Assembly: GCF_010723735.1 (NCBI RefSeq)
Contig: NZ_BLLB01000002.1
Span: forward strand, 3,224,001-3,288,000
DNA length: 64,000 nt
Direction of reading: 5' to 3'
Origin: Mycolicibacterium hippocampi
GTDB taxonomy: Bacteria > Actinomycetota > Actinomycetes > Mycobacteriales > Mycobacteriaceae
Shown: one piece after another, positions 9,710-18,943 of the stretch
Layout of the letters: each line of letters starts with the position of its first letter
Numbering within the stretch: position 1 is the stretch's first letter
Position numbers and translations under genes: made by a program
The notes under the pieces: generated by a model
Told to the model about the DNA's origin: nothing
The model's input: only the letters and a program-made list of their open reading frames with translations
Databases searched by the model: none

Positions 9710-10787
9710 CTTCAACTGTCCCAACTGTGGTCAGCGGCTGTCCTTCGAGAACTCGGTGTGCCTGAATTGTAAGAGTTCGCTTGGGTTTTCGCTCGACGAT
9801 ATGGCGCTTCTGGTCATCGCCCCGCCCGCCGAGAGCGAGCACGCCGGCGCGGTCGACGAGAGTCAGTACCGGCTGTGCGCGAATCTGCATCTGGCCGAGT
9901 GCAACTGGCTCGTGGAGAAAGGGCCGGTCGCCAGGCTCTGCGCGTCCTGCGCGCTGACCCGCACCCGGCCCAACGACGCCGACACCGTGGCACTGGCGTC
10001 GTTCGCTGCCGCTGAGAAGGCCAAGCGCAGACTGATCGCCGAGCTCCACGAGTTGAAGCTGCCGATCGTCGGCCGCGACCAGGATCCCGAGTACGGGCTG
10101 GCGTTCGACCTGCTGTCCAGCCACTTCGAGAAGGTCTTCACCGGCCACGACAACGGCGTCATCACACTCGATCTCGCCGAGGGCGACGATGTCCACCGCG
10201 AACAGCTGCGCATCTCGATGGACGAGCCGTACCGCACGCTGCTCGGCCACTTCCGCCACGAGATCGGGCATTACTACCAGTATCGGCTCATCGGGACCTC
10301 GCCTGACTACCTGCAGCGCTACCACGAGCTGTTCGGCGATCCCAACGCCGACTACCAGGCTGCGCTCGACCGGCATTACAGCCAGGGGGCACCCGCCGGC
10401 TGGGAGAACGACTTCGTCTCCTCCTATGCGACGATGCACCCGGCTGAGGACTGGGCCGAGACGTTCGCCCACTATCTGCACATCCGTGACACCCTCGACA
10501 CCGCGGCCGCGTTCGGGATGGCCGCCGCCAGTGCCACCTTCGAACGCAAAGTGCTCGGGCCCAGTGGGTTCGACACCATGATCGAGATGTGGCTGCCGCT
10601 GGCGTGGGCGCTGAACATGGTGAACCGCTCGATGGGCAAGGACGACCTCTATCCGTTCGTGCTGCCCCCGGCGGTGCTGGAGAAGATGCGGTTCATCCAC
10701 ACCGTCATCGACGAGATCACCTCCAGCCCCGCCAAACTCGCCGAGGTCGGCGCGCCGGTGCAGGACCAGGGCCAGCAGCTGAGTTAG
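9702..10787 (+). CDS. Putative zinc-binding metallopeptidase (zinc ribbon + HExxH)
   Basis: 361 residues, homologous to Rv2568c. The N-terminal zinc ribbon has Cys6, Cys9, Cys20 and Cys23 (CPNCGQ, CLNCKS). Further Cys residues near 58-83 may form a second knuckle. A gluzincin motif lies at H185-E186-x2-H189 (RHEIGHYYQYRL), with a downstream acidic helix (MHPAEDWAETFAHYLH) that can supply the third ligand. ATG 9702 overlaps the end of the transglutaminase gene by 8 nt. As last gene of the cassette it likely processes the same substrate as the transglutaminases and ATP-grasp ligase; that link is inferred from conserved neighbourhood. Confidence 0.9.
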   Translation: MRDFNCPNCGQRLSFENSVCLNCKSSLGFSLDDMALLVIAPPAESEHAGAVDESQYRLCANLHLAECNWLVEKGPVARLCASCALTRTRPNDADTVALASFAAAEKAKRRLIAELHELKLPIVGRDQDPEYGLAFDLLSSHFEKVFTGHDNGVITLDLAEGDDVHREQLRISMDEPYRTLLGHFRHEIGHYYQYRLIGTSPDYLQRYHELFGDPNADYQAALDRHYSQGAPAGWENDFVSSYATMHPAEDWAETFAHYLHIRDTLDTAAAFGMAAASATFERKVLGPSGFDTMIEMWLPLAWALNMVNRSMGKDDLYPFVLPPAVLEKMRFIHTVIDEITSSPAKLAEVGAPVQDQGQQLS

Positions 10788-10900
10788 GCGTCGAGGGCCG
10801 GTGCCCATGGCGGCGATCAGGTCTTCGGTCGTCGAGTCATCATAGAAGGGATAGCCCTTTTTCGCCGACCCGGTTGGCAGTCAGCTTGTCGGACAACCTG

Positions 10901-13465
10901 TCACGACGACTCAACGGCATGGGCGATCTCCGGCTCCACCAGCGTGATGGTCCCCGCGGCGCCGTCGACGCGCACTCGGGCTCCGGTGTGCAGTCGTGTC
11001 AGCACGTCGGCGATCCCGGCCACCGCGGGGATACCGTACTCCCGGGCCACCAGCGCACCGTGTGACACCACCCCGCCGACCTCCATCACCAAGGCCCCGG
11101 CGAGCAGGAACAGCGGGGTCCAGCCGGGATCGGTGCTGGCCGCGACGATCACCTCGCCCGCCTGCAGGTTCGCACCCACCGGCGAGTCCAGCACGCGGAC
11201 AGTGCCTTCATGAATCCCTGGCGACAGAGGGGTGCCGATCAGCACCTGCGAGCTCGGGGAGGGCCGCGCTGCGGCCGACCCGTAGACCACCTCCCCGTCA
11301 CTGGTCAGTACGCGCGGGACCAGGCGACGGCCCAGCTCGCGCTGGAACGTGCGACGGTTGCTCCGGGTGAGTGCGCGGACGTCGCGCGGCTGACCGGCCA
11401 GGGCGGCGCGCACGTCGGCACCGTCGAGGAAGAACACGTCGTCGACGTCATCGAGCAGGCCCCGGTCGACCAATGTGACAGCACACCGTTGCAGGGTGCG
11501 CCGGCCGAGGGCCATCGCGCGCACCATGTCGAACTTGGGTCGCTCACGAAGCCCGCCGAGCTCACGGTGGCGGCCGAGCAAGCTTCTCAACACCGCGGCA
11601 CGCAGCGGGCCCTTCGTCCGGCGGACGTCGGAAACCAGTGTCGCGGCAGCTGTGGCGGCCTGCTCCGCGCCGGTCTCGAAGGTGTCCAGCGCACCAGAAT
11701 GCAGATATCCGTCGATGAGCTCCATCACGTACGTCGGGTCGTCGGAGAGCCGGGGCAGACCCAGATCGATCTCGCGATCCGGGGCGCGATGTCCGAAGGT
11801 GGTCAGGAACTCGACCATTCCTGGGCTGGTCGCGCTCGGCTCGACGCCGGCGGCGGCGTGTTCGCGCGCCATTGCGGCGAGCGCGGCACCCATGGCAATT
11901 GTCGGGTCGTGCGGCAGCCACCGCAGCAGCGGCTCGAACCCCTGCGTCGAACCCAGCCAGCGACGCACCAAGTGCTCGATGACGGCTCGTGTCAACCACT
12001 CGCCGTACGCAGCGGCCAGCTCGCCCAACAACATGTCACACGTCGCCGCAGGCAGACTGCGTTCGACGAAGTCCAGCTGTTCAGTGGGCGACGACAGGCC
12101 GTCGGCGTGCCGCTCCAGACGCTCCAGTACCTCGTCTGCGCCCGCGATCAGGCGGCGACGCGAGCGGGCCGGAACGGCTACCGAGGCCACCACACCCGAC
12201 AGCATGGACGGGATCCACACGACGAGCCCGCGCGGAAGGGCCGACCTGCCCGAAGGCGCCAGACGATCGCGGTTCTGCGACAACCACTTCCGCAATGCCG
12301 CACTCCCGGTCGGATCCTTCAGCCCGAAGTTGGCCACCATCCGCGCCGCCAACCGGGGCCGCTGCAGGACGGGTGTGGCGTCGAGGAACACCCGGTACGC
12401 CACGATCGGCAGCCAGTCGGGTGGGCGGTCGATCTCCCGGGGACGTCGACCCGAGGCCCAGAACCGGAACCAGCCGCTGACCATCGCCCGGAAGAACGTG
12501 TTACCCGCCGGGGTCATCGGCTCGGCGATGCCCTGGGCGAACAGCATGACCGGCACATACACCCGCAGACCGGACCCGGTGACAGGTGGCACAGGGAACA
12601 GCGACGTGATCGGCCGGGATTGCAGCAGCCAGAAGCGTTCGCCGTGCATGGCCCACTCGACATCCTGTGGCACTCCGAAGATCCGGGCCGCACGCAACCC
12701 CAGATCGACCAGGGTGTCGAGTTGTTCGGGTGTGAGCAGCGCGCGTCGTGGGCCCGATATCATCCGGCGGGTGGGCGCGTCGACGATCCAGCGGTCCGGC
12801 GTTGTTGCGCCGCTCACCACCGCATCACCGAGCCCGGCTGCAGCCTCGATAACCACGCGATCGCGCCGCCCCGACATCGGATCCGCGGTGAACAGCACGC
12901 CGGCCACCTCGGCGGGCACCATGGGCTGCACCACGACCGCAACCGAGAGGTTCTCGTGTCCGATGCCCTGGTGGTCCCGGTAGGCGATCGCGCGTGGGGT
13001 CCACAGTGACGACCAACATCGGCGCACTGCTTCGCATAGGGCTTCCGCGCCAACGATATTCAGTTCCGTGTCCTGTTGGCCGGCGAAGCTGGCCTCGGGC
13101 AGGTCCTCGGCTGTCGCCGATGAGCGGACGGCCACCGGCGGCCGACCGAGCGCGTTATGGGCGGCCACGATCTCAGCGCGCAGCCCGTCAGACATCGGCA
13201 CGGATTCGAAAGCCCGGCGCAGACGCGTGGACGCTGCGGCGACGGCATCCGGGTCGGTGTCCAGGTCGGCCATCTCCCGCCGGATCAGGGTGTCGAGCTG
13301 ATGGTCACGGACGAACTTGCGGTAGGCCGCGGTCAGCACCACAAAGCCCGGTGGTACTCGCAGACCGGCCTGCAGCAGCACGGCGAGGTTGGCGCCCTTG
13401 CCGCCGGTACGACCGGGATCGGTCGCCTCGGAATCGGTCAGCTGGCAGATCATCGCGGCGGTCAT
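10901..13465 (-). CDS. PEP synthase / rifampin-phosphotransferase-like phosphotransfer enzyme
   Basis: 854 residues. The N-terminal ATP-binding domain (about 1-310) of the PEP synthase/PPDK family carries GGKGANLAVLLQAGLRVPPGFVV, AVRSSATAEDLPEASFAGQ and QDVEWAMHGERFWLLQSRPI. The middle region is divergent and partly helical. A C-terminal phosphohistidine domain has the swivelling His near residue 802 (GGVVSHGALVAREYGIPAV). The canonical PEP/pyruvate TIM barrel is absent, so this is not a classical PEP synthase. Length and three-domain order match rifampin phosphotransferases, which move the beta-phosphate of ATP to an antibiotic hydroxyl. The true acceptor is unproven. It is a single-gene unit with no close partner. 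Confidence 0.85.
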   Translation of the reverse strand: MTAAMICQLTDSEATDPGRTGGKGANLAVLLQAGLRVPPGFVVLTAAYRKFVRDHQLDTLIRREMADLDTDPDAVAAASTRLRRAFESVPMSDGLRAEIVAAHNALGRPPVAVRSSATAEDLPEASFAGQQDTELNIVGAEALCEAVRRCWSSLWTPRAIAYRDHQGIGHENLSVAVVVQPMVPAEVAGVLFTADPMSGRRDRVVIEAAAGLGDAVVSGATTPDRWIVDAPTRRMISGPRRALLTPEQLDTLVDLGLRAARIFGVPQDVEWAMHGERFWLLQSRPITSLFPVPPVTGSGLRVYVPVMLFAQGIAEPMTPAGNTFFRAMVSGWFRFWASGRRPREIDRPPDWLPIVAYRVFLDATPVLQRPRLAARMVANFGLKDPTGSAALRKWLSQNRDRLAPSGRSALPRGLVVWIPSMLSGVVASVAVPARSRRRLIAGADEVLERLERHADGLSSPTEQLDFVERSLPAATCDMLLGELAAAYGEWLTRAVIEHLVRRWLGSTQGFEPLLRWLPHDPTIAMGAALAAMAREHAAAGVEPSATSPGMVEFLTTFGHRAPDREIDLGLPRLSDDPTYVMELIDGYLHSGALDTFETGAEQAATAAATLVSDVRRTKGPLRAAVLRSLLGRHRELGGLRERPKFDMVRAMALGRRTLQRCAVTLVDRGLLDDVDDVFFLDGADVRAALAGQPRDVRALTRSNRRTFQRELGRRLVPRVLTSDGEVVYGSAAARPSPSSQVLIGTPLSPGIHEGTVRVLDSPVGANLQAGEVIVAASTDPGWTPLFLLAGALVMEVGGVVSHGALVAREYGIPAVAGIADVLTRLHTGARVRVDGAAGTITLVEPEIAHAVESS

Positions 13466-13527
13466 GGTTGGCGAACGTACCGATCTCGCGCCTCAGCGCG
13501 CCAGAGCCGAAAGACCCTGGCTCGTCA

Positions 13528-14340
13528 TTATCTTTCGCCCATCAGTCTCTGCATCACCCGGTGGGCACCGATGACCACTTTGGCCCGATCCGGATCGTTG
13601 CGCCGTGCCACGTCGTCGGCATTGCAGCCGGCGATGAACACCGGACCTTGGGGGAGTTGTTCGAGTCCCTCCTTCGCGACGTCGGCCGGATCGGCGACAC
13701 GCATCCCGGGCACATCGAAGTTCAGTCCGACGCGCTCCATCGCCGGGGTGCGGGTCACCCCGAGGACCAGCTCCAGCACGTGGACGCCGTAGTCGCGCAA
13801 CTCGAGCCACAGCCCTTCTGCGAAGATTCGCCCGAACGCCTTCACCCCGCCGTAGACGGTATGCCTGTCGGAGCCGAGGTAGCCCGCCATCGACCCGACC
13901 ATCAGAATTCCGCCGCGACGGCGGTCGCGCATCAAGCGCCCGTAGTGCTGCACCAGCGCCAGCATGGTCCCCACGTTCAGATCGAGCACGCTCCCGAAGT
14001 CGGCCAGGTCGCCGTCGAGGAAGCGTTGGCTGCACGTGTTGGCGCCCGCGTTGTAGATCAACAGTCCGACTTCGAGATCCGAGGTCTCGTCGATGATGCG
14101 GTCCACCGCGGCGGGGTCGGTGAGGTCGAGAGCCAACTCCCGCACTTCGACACCCTGGGTGCGACAGTCGGCCGCGGTCTGCTGCAGCGGTCCCGACTTG
14201 CGGGCGATCAGCACCAGATTCAGCCCCGCGCCGGCCAGCAACCGGGCGAACTCCGCGCCGACACCTTCCGATCCGCCGGCTATCACTGCCCAGGGGCCGT
14301 AGCGGGTCAGTTCGGTGCGCACTGAAGACGGTGAATTCAC
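13528..14340 (-). CDS. Short-chain dehydrogenase/reductase
   Basis: 270-residue classical SDR. The nucleotide-binding motif is GGSEGVGAEFA (residues 22-32), the NAG motif is at 97-99, and the catalytic Ser150, Tyr163 and Lys167 (GSMAGYLG, YGGVK) are present. The basic pair in LIARKSG after the second strand favours NADP(H). It is minus strand, between the RPH-like gene (62 nt downstream) and the ASCH-like gene (20 nt upstream). Annotated members of this kind act on lipids or steroids in mycobacteria, but the substrate cannot be predicted. Confidence 0.92.
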   Translation of the reverse strand: MNSPSSVRTELTRYGPWAVIAGGSEGVGAEFARLLAGAGLNLVLIARKSGPLQQTAADCRTQGVEVRELALDLTDPAAVDRIIDETSDLEVGLLIYNAGANTCSQRFLDGDLADFGSVLDLNVGTMLALVQHYGRLMRDRRRGGILMVGSMAGYLGSDRHTVYGGVKAFGRIFAEGLWLELRDYGVHVLELVLGVTRTPAMERVGLNFDVPGMRVADPADVAKEGLEQLPQGPVFIAGCNADDVARRNDPDRAKVVIGAHRVMQRLMGER

Positions 14341-14360
14341 CAGGTCATCCTGCCACTGGC

Positions 14361-14954
14361 CTACCGGCCGGACGCCGCGGATCGGTCGGCACGCAGGAAC
14401 GCCCGCCCGCGCGGGGATAACCGGTAGCCGACGTCGAGGCTAACCGTCAGCCCCAGGCTCTTGAGCTGCCGAACCCGGCGCTTGAAGCGCGGCACGTCGA
14501 TCCCGAGCGTCGCCGCCAGATCGGGAGCCCGACGCGCCTCGTTGGCGGCGATGAGCTCCAGATAGGCCCGCGTCCACGGCTCGGTGGCGGCGTCCCAACG
14601 GTCCAAGCGGGCCGCGATCTGCGCGACGTCGTAGTCGGTGAGCGTCTCGGTGGCCGCCAGGTCCGGACGCTCGTCCGGAGCGAGGTAGGACACGTCGATC
14701 ACATAGGTGTGCGCGGCTGGGCGGCGGTCGAGTTCTGCCTGCGCGGTCTTGGCGTCCGGGTAGCCGGCGGCGCGTGCCTGGGCGGCGGAAACCCGGTAGC
14801 TCCCGGGGTGTTCGGTGACCCTGTCGACGCGGATCGTTCCGACCTGGGTGCGCTGGGTGCCGCCCGGCTTGGCGCGCGGCGCATCCCAACGGCGCAGCAC
14901 CATGGTGATGCTGCCGTCCGCGATTCCTTCCGCGGTGGCACGATTCAGCAACAC
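14361..14954 (-). CDS. ASCH-like RNA-binding domain protein with C-terminal winged-helix-like region
   Basis: 197 residues. The N-terminal half (LLNRATAEGIADGSITMVLRRW ... VGTIRVDRV) resembles ASCH/PUA-like folds, in which the strand with a short K/R-containing loop contacts RNA. The C-terminal half (about 115-190) is helical with a winged-helix look (AATLGIDVPRFKRRVRQLKSLGL ... GYRLSPRGRAFL). Conserved actinobacterial hypothetical. It lies between purU and the SDR on the same strand. Domain assignment is by pattern and is moderate in certainty; function unknown. Confidence 0.7.
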   Translation of the reverse strand: MLLNRATAEGIADGSITMVLRRWDAPRAKPGGTQRTQVGTIRVDRVTEHPGSYRVSAAQARAAGYPDAKTAQAELDRRPAAHTYVIDVSYLAPDERPDLAATETLTDYDVAQIAARLDRWDAATEPWTRAYLELIAANEARRAPDLAATLGIDVPRFKRRVRQLKSLGLTVSLDVGYRLSPRGRAFLRADRSAASGR

Positions 14955-14983
14955 ACGGCGATGCTAGGCCTGCGGCCGTCCGC

Positions 14984-15865
14984 TCAGAAGACGATGGTCT
15001 GATTGCCGTGGCGGATGATTCGGTCTTCGCAGTGCCACAGCACCGCACGTGACAACACCGCACGTTCCACGTCGGCACCGAGGCGAATCAGGTCACCGAC
15101 GTGGTGGCGGTGGTCCACTCGCACTACGTCCTGCTCGATGATCGGGCCCTCGTCGAGCGTTTCCGTGACGTAGTGGGCGGTCGCGCCGACCAGCTTGACG
15201 CCGCGCTCTTTGGCGCGCCGGTAGGGAGCCGCGCCGATGAAGGCGGGCAGGAACGAGTGATGGATGTTGATCAATGGGCAGCCGACGGCTTCCAGGAACG
15301 GGGGACTGAGGATCTGCATGTAGCGGGCAAGCACGATCAGGTCGACGTTGCCACTGAGCAGATCGAGCTGACGTTGCTCGGAGCGTGCCCGAACGTCCTG
15401 GGAGGCAGGAACGTGGAAGAACGGCACCCCGAACGCGGCCGTCTGATCAGCCAGGTCGGGATGGTTGGAGATCACCATCTCGATCGACATGTCGAGTTCA
15501 CCGCGACGGTTTCGCCACAGCAGGTCCAGCAGGCAGTGGTCCTCCTTCGACACCATGATCGCCACCCGCTTGGGTGTGGACGCCTGGGTGAGCGCAAAGT
15601 CCATACCGAACCGCACGGCTACCCGCGCAGCGAACTCATGTGACAACGCGTCGCACGCGGCGGGCAACCCGGGTAAGTGAAATATGGTGCGCTGCACGAA
15701 CGTTCCGCCGGACTGCTCGGTCGAATGCTGATCCAGGGAGATGATGTTGGCCCCGGCCAGGGCCAGGAACTCGCTGGTGGCAGCCACCAGTCCCGGACGG
15801 TCGCCGCAACGCAACAACAACCGGCCGACATCGGTCCTTACATCGCCACCACCTGATGGTTCCAT
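14984..15865 (-). CDS. purU: Formyltetrahydrofolate deformylase
   Basis: Hydrolyses 10-formyl-THF to THF and formate, balancing one-carbon pools and feeding PurT-type purine synthesis. The N-terminal ACT domain (LLLRCGDRPGLVAATSEFLA) senses ligands. The C-terminal formyltransferase fold has the family signature ARYMQILSPPF and catalytic triad residues in INIHHSFLPAF (Asn, His) and ETLDEGPIIEQD (Asp). ATG 15865 is preferred because GGAGG stands 8 nt upstream; an in-frame start at 15925 would run into the hairpin that follows the PGRS gene. Length, 293 residues, is normal. Confidence 0.95.
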   Translation of the reverse strand: MEPSGGGDVRTDVGRLLLRCGDRPGLVAATSEFLALAGANIISLDQHSTEQSGGTFVQRTIFHLPGLPAACDALSHEFAARVAVRFGMDFALTQASTPKRVAIMVSKEDHCLLDLLWRNRRGELDMSIEMVISNHPDLADQTAAFGVPFFHVPASQDVRARSEQRQLDLLSGNVDLIVLARYMQILSPPFLEAVGCPLINIHHSFLPAFIGAAPYRRAKERGVKLVGATAHYVTETLDEGPIIEQDVVRVDHRHHVGDLIRLGADVERAVLSRAVLWHCEDRIIRHGNQTIVF

Positions 15866-15906
15866 GTCCGTCGCCTCCGGTCGTCGAATGTCCACCCCTG
15901 CAACGC

Positions 15907-15944
15907 CACTCGGGGGCGCCGGCACAAGCCGACGCCCCCGAGTG
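15907..15944 (-). terminator. Hairpin downstream of the PGRS-like gene (second of two)
   Basis: Perfect 12-bp inverted repeat CACTCGGGGGCG / CGCCCCCGAGTG at 15907-15918 and 15933-15944 with a 14-nt loop, in the gap between the PGRS stop and the purU start. There is no T-run, which is usual for mycobacterial intrinsic terminators. Confidence 0.7.
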
Positions 15945-15951
15945 TGCCGAA

Positions 15952-15980
15952 CGGCAGGGGCCTCTCACCGGCCCCTGCCG
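15952..15980 (-). terminator. Hairpin directly after the PGRS-like gene (first of two)
   Basis: Perfect 10-bp inverted repeat CGGCAGGGGC / GCCCCTGCCG (15952-15961 and 15971-15980), loop 9 nt, 9 bases beyond the stop codon at 15990-15992. Together with the next stem it forms a tandem terminator isolating purU from the highly GC-rich upstream gene. Confidence 0.75.
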
Positions 15981-15989
15981 ACCGATCTG

Positions 15990-17759
15990 TTAAGACGAAG
16001 CGCCATCGGCCCCATCAGCGCCGCTGGTACCGCCGGCGCCGCTGGAACCGGTTCCTCCGGTGCCGCCGGTGCTCCCGGTGCTCCCGGTGCTGCCGCTCGC
16101 GCCGGTGCTTCCGGTTGCGCCGGTGCTGCCGTCGTCGCCGTCCGTGCCGTCGGCCCCGTTGTGGGCGCCGTACCCGGCGTCACCACCGGTGCCGGCTGCT
16201 CCGCCTGAGCCACCCTCGCCGCCGAGGCCACCGTCCGCGCCGTCGCCGCCGAGGCCACCGTCGCCGCCGAGGCCGCCTTCGCCGCCTTCGCCGCCGGGGC
16301 CGCCGGTTGCGCCCGATCCCCCGGTTCCACCGGTGCCGCCTTCGCCGGTGCCGCCTTCGCCGGTCCCTGCGCCGCCGGCGCCGCCGACTCCGCCGTTGCC
16401 GCCGTCGTCGCCGTCACCACCGGTTCCGCCGGTGCCACCGGTTCCGCCGGTGCCACCGTCACCACCGGCCTCGCCTGTTCCGCCGGTGCCGCCTGTTCCG
16501 CCGGTGCCGCCTGTTCCGCCGACGCCACCACCGCCGAACAGTCCGCCGGTGCCGCCGTTACCGCCGGCGCCTGCCGGAGTGCCCGCACCACCTGTGCCCC
16601 CGACACCAGTGGCGTCTGAGCCATCGGTCCCGGTTCCGCCGGTTCCGCCGGTTCCGCCGGCCTCACCCGCAGCGCCGATTCCGCCGTCGCCGCCGTCGCC
16701 GCCGTCGCCGCCGGACCCGACGCCGTTGGTGCTCACGCCTGCGCCACCCGCGCCGCCGGCTCCACCGTCGGTGACGCCTGTTCCGCCGTTGCCGCCGTCA
16801 CCGCCGTCACCGCCGACGGCCACTCCGTCGATTCCGGTGGTCGATGATGCGCCGCCGGCACCGCCCGCTCCACCGTTGGCGCCCGGGGTGCCGTCGCCAC
16901 CTGCCGCGCCGGTACCGCCGGTCGCCAGGAGTGCGTCACCTGCGACAGCGCCGCCGGCACCGCCTGCTCCGCCGGGGTTGCCGTCAGATCCGGGAAGTCC
17001 GTTGCCACCGGTGACCGTGTCTGCGGCACCTGCGAGGCCCTCCGCGCCGGCCGGTCCGCCCGCGGCCGGGTTGACCCCGTTCGCGCCCGTGGAACCATTT
17101 TCCCCGGTCGCTCCCGTCTCGCCGTCGACAGCGGTGCCGGTGCCGGTCTCGCCTGTCGTGCCAAGCGTCCCGTTGCCGCCGTTTCCGCCGTTTCCGCCGT
17201 GGCCGACGAGTGCGAACGTCCCGGCATTGCCGCCGTTTCCGCCTGCCGCGGAGGTGCCGCCGTCGCCGCCGTTGCCGCCGTTGCCGAAGAACAAGCCGCC
17301 CTGGCCGCCGCTACCGCCTATCTGGCCCGCGGCGCCGGAACCACCGACACCGCCGTAGCCGATCCACAGCCCGCCGTTGCCGCCGTTGGCTCCTGAGCCC
17401 AGAGCGCCGTCCTCACCGTTGGAGACGAAGATGTTGACAATCGGGATGTAGCCGAAGACGCCGATGAGGTCATAGAACGGTGCATTGACGGCCCACGTGT
17501 GGCCGGGGTCGCACGGGCAGTCTTCGACAATGGCCAAGGCCAGTGCATTTGACGTGAGCGCGAGGGTGTTTCCTGCCCCGAGAAGCCCGACACCTGGCAC
17601 GCATCCCGCAACAGCGGGGTCGCACTGGCTGGACAACGGTGCCAGTGGCGCGGGGAGGGTCGGCGCGGCCGCTGCGGTACCCGCCGAACCGAGCGCAAAA
17701 ACCGCGCCTGCTCCGGCTGCTGCAATTCCCGTGGCACATGGGTACACGAAATTTCTCAT
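15990..17759 (-). CDS. Secreted PGRS-like glycine-rich repeat protein without a PE domain
   Basis: 589 residues. Residues 1-33 are a Sec-type signal peptide (basic MR, hydrophobic Ala/Gly core, AAAAP cleavage region). Residues 34-115 are a unique segment with two Cys pairs ([17 protein letters not shown]). From about 115 onward it is PGRS sequence, dominated by GGxGG/GNGG triplets ([23 protein letters not shown]), ending in a collagen-like GxT/GAS tract. PE_PGRS proteins carry the same repeat behind a PE domain exported by ESX-5; here a signal peptide replaces it, so Sec export and a surface location are likely. AGGAG stands just upstream of the ATG. Opposite-strand proline-rich frames are shadows. 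Confidence 0.85.
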   Translation of the reverse strand: MRNFVYPCATGIAAAGAGAVFALGSAGTAAAAPTLPAPLAPLSSQCDPAVAGCVPGVGLLGAGNTLALTSNALALAIVEDCPCDPGHTWAVNAPFYDLIGVFGYIPIVNIFVSNGEDGALGSGANGGNGGLWIGYGGVGGSGAAGQIGGSGGQGGLFFGNGGNGGDGGTSAAGGNGGNAGTFALVGHGGNGGNGGNGTLGTTGETGTGTAVDGETGATGENGSTGANGVNPAAGGPAGAEGLAGAADTVTGGNGLPGSDGNPGGAGGAGGAVAGDALLATGGTGAAGGDGTPGANGGAGGAGGASSTTGIDGVAVGGDGGDGGNGGTGVTDGGAGGAGGAGVSTNGVGSGGDGGDGGDGGIGAAGEAGGTGGTGGTGTDGSDATGVGGTGGAGTPAGAGGNGGTGGLFGGGGVGGTGGTGGTGGTGGTGEAGGDGGTGGTGGTGGTGGDGDDGGNGGVGGAGGAGTGEGGTGEGGTGGTGGSGATGGPGGEGGEGGLGGDGGLGGDGADGGLGGEGGSGGAAGTGGDAGYGAHNGADGTDGDDGSTGATGSTGASGSTGSTGSTGGTGGTGSSGAGGTSGADGADGASS

Positions 17760-18943
17760 GTCGAGCTCCTGTCAATTTCTGCTGATCGGGCGTGTGCCCG
17801 GATGAATCGGTGGGTGGAACTGGTGACAATTTGTTGATTCGTGACTCCGGGTGCGCCCCCCTCGAAGCACGCCCAGCGAAATGATTGCCCCCCACGTCGT
17901 CAAGGGAGAGCGACGTAAAGCTGAATGGTCGATCGGTGCCTCAAAAGCGCATGAAAGGGCAGCGATTGACGATGAAAGCGATAGACGATAAATGCAACGG
18001 TGGGCAATTACGACGTAGACGCGGCCGAAATGCCGTGCGAACTTCGTGTGTCATGCGGAGTGTATGAAGGTCCGCACCGTGCTTGGCGACTTCACGTCGC
18101 CGTCGCCCCCTTGCGAGCTGAAGACCATCCCTTAGGCCCCAGCCAGATCGAAAAGATCCTCGAGGAGGATCCGTGTATGAACGGACAGTAGGCTTTGCTG
18201 GAGGATGTGTCAAGCATCACGTCACGCCTCGCGAGCGAATCCTCGTGGGTGCGCCCGCCGCGCGATTTCCCGGCGTGCCGGCGAGCTGGCCATTGCTGCG
18301 GTGTCGCGGAAAAGCTTGACGCCGACCGCCTGATCGAGCAACCGTCGACTGGGTCACCCGGGTGGCCGGCGCCGGTGCGCCCCGGGGTCCGTGGGGGCGA
18401 TAGATGCCTGCGCGACTGGGTATCTTAAGTGCTGTAAGAGTTGCCTTTTCGACGATGGACGAAAATTGCGAGTGCTCACTGGCGTCTGCGGTGAGGCCCC
18501 GACCTCCGGCGACGGTTGACGCATCCGTCACCGGGAGCGATTTCCAGCAACGAACGGTCCGCGCCCGGCGTGGACGCTCGGTTTCGCCCATTTCCGAACC
18601 GCTCGCCTGGCACGCCTCAGCAATATCGAAATCTGGTCCGTCACCGAAGTGACATATTTGCCAGATGGCCGTCGTGGTTTTGGTCCCAGTCGCCGTGCTC
18701 ATGTACGGAAGGGGGCGAGTCGCAGGCGTCGCGGCCATCTCTGTCCTCAAGCCACACAATGAGAAAGCCAGACAGTTTGGGCCGTTGGGGCCCCGGCTCG
18801 GACATGCCGGATATTCGTCGCAGAATGCCGTCTGTTTCACCTGCCATCCAAATGAGTTGCGGAGGACATCCCGGGAGGCAGTTCACAAGCAACACGCGGG
18901 GACGGTGGTCGCTGCCGGCGGCGCTCTTCCCTACGATCACCGG
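17760..18943. other. Long intergenic region of about 1.2 kb
   Basis: Non-coding stretch between two divergent genes (PGRS-like leftward, DUF3097 rightward). Base composition in 17900-18200 is visibly more AT-rich than its surroundings, with reading frames that lack the third-position GC bias of real genes here. It must hold the PGRS promoter and 5' UTR and the DUF3097 promoter. No tRNA, known riboswitch or clear stem-loop family was recognised. It could also hold an unrecognised small RNA or decayed gene. Confidence 0.6.

Noticed and set aside
16000..17300. Dense short repeats that might look like a CRISPR or tandem-repeat array
   Set aside because: The period follows glycine codons of the PGRS protein; there are no fixed-length repeats with unique spacers.
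16060..17358. Proline-rich 432-residue open frame on the plus strand
   Set aside because: It is the exact reverse complement of the PGRS repeats; GGx codons read backwards give PPx. No ribosome-binding site and no independent codon bias.
18217..18840. 207-residue minus-strand frame in the long gap before DUF3097
   Set aside because: Codon usage and composition do not fit this genome; no motif; probably chance in non-coding DNA.
18665..18943. N-terminal extension of DUF3097 by 93 residues
   Set aside because: The extra part has no family similarity and lies in the non-coding stretch; GTG 18944 gives the normal family start.
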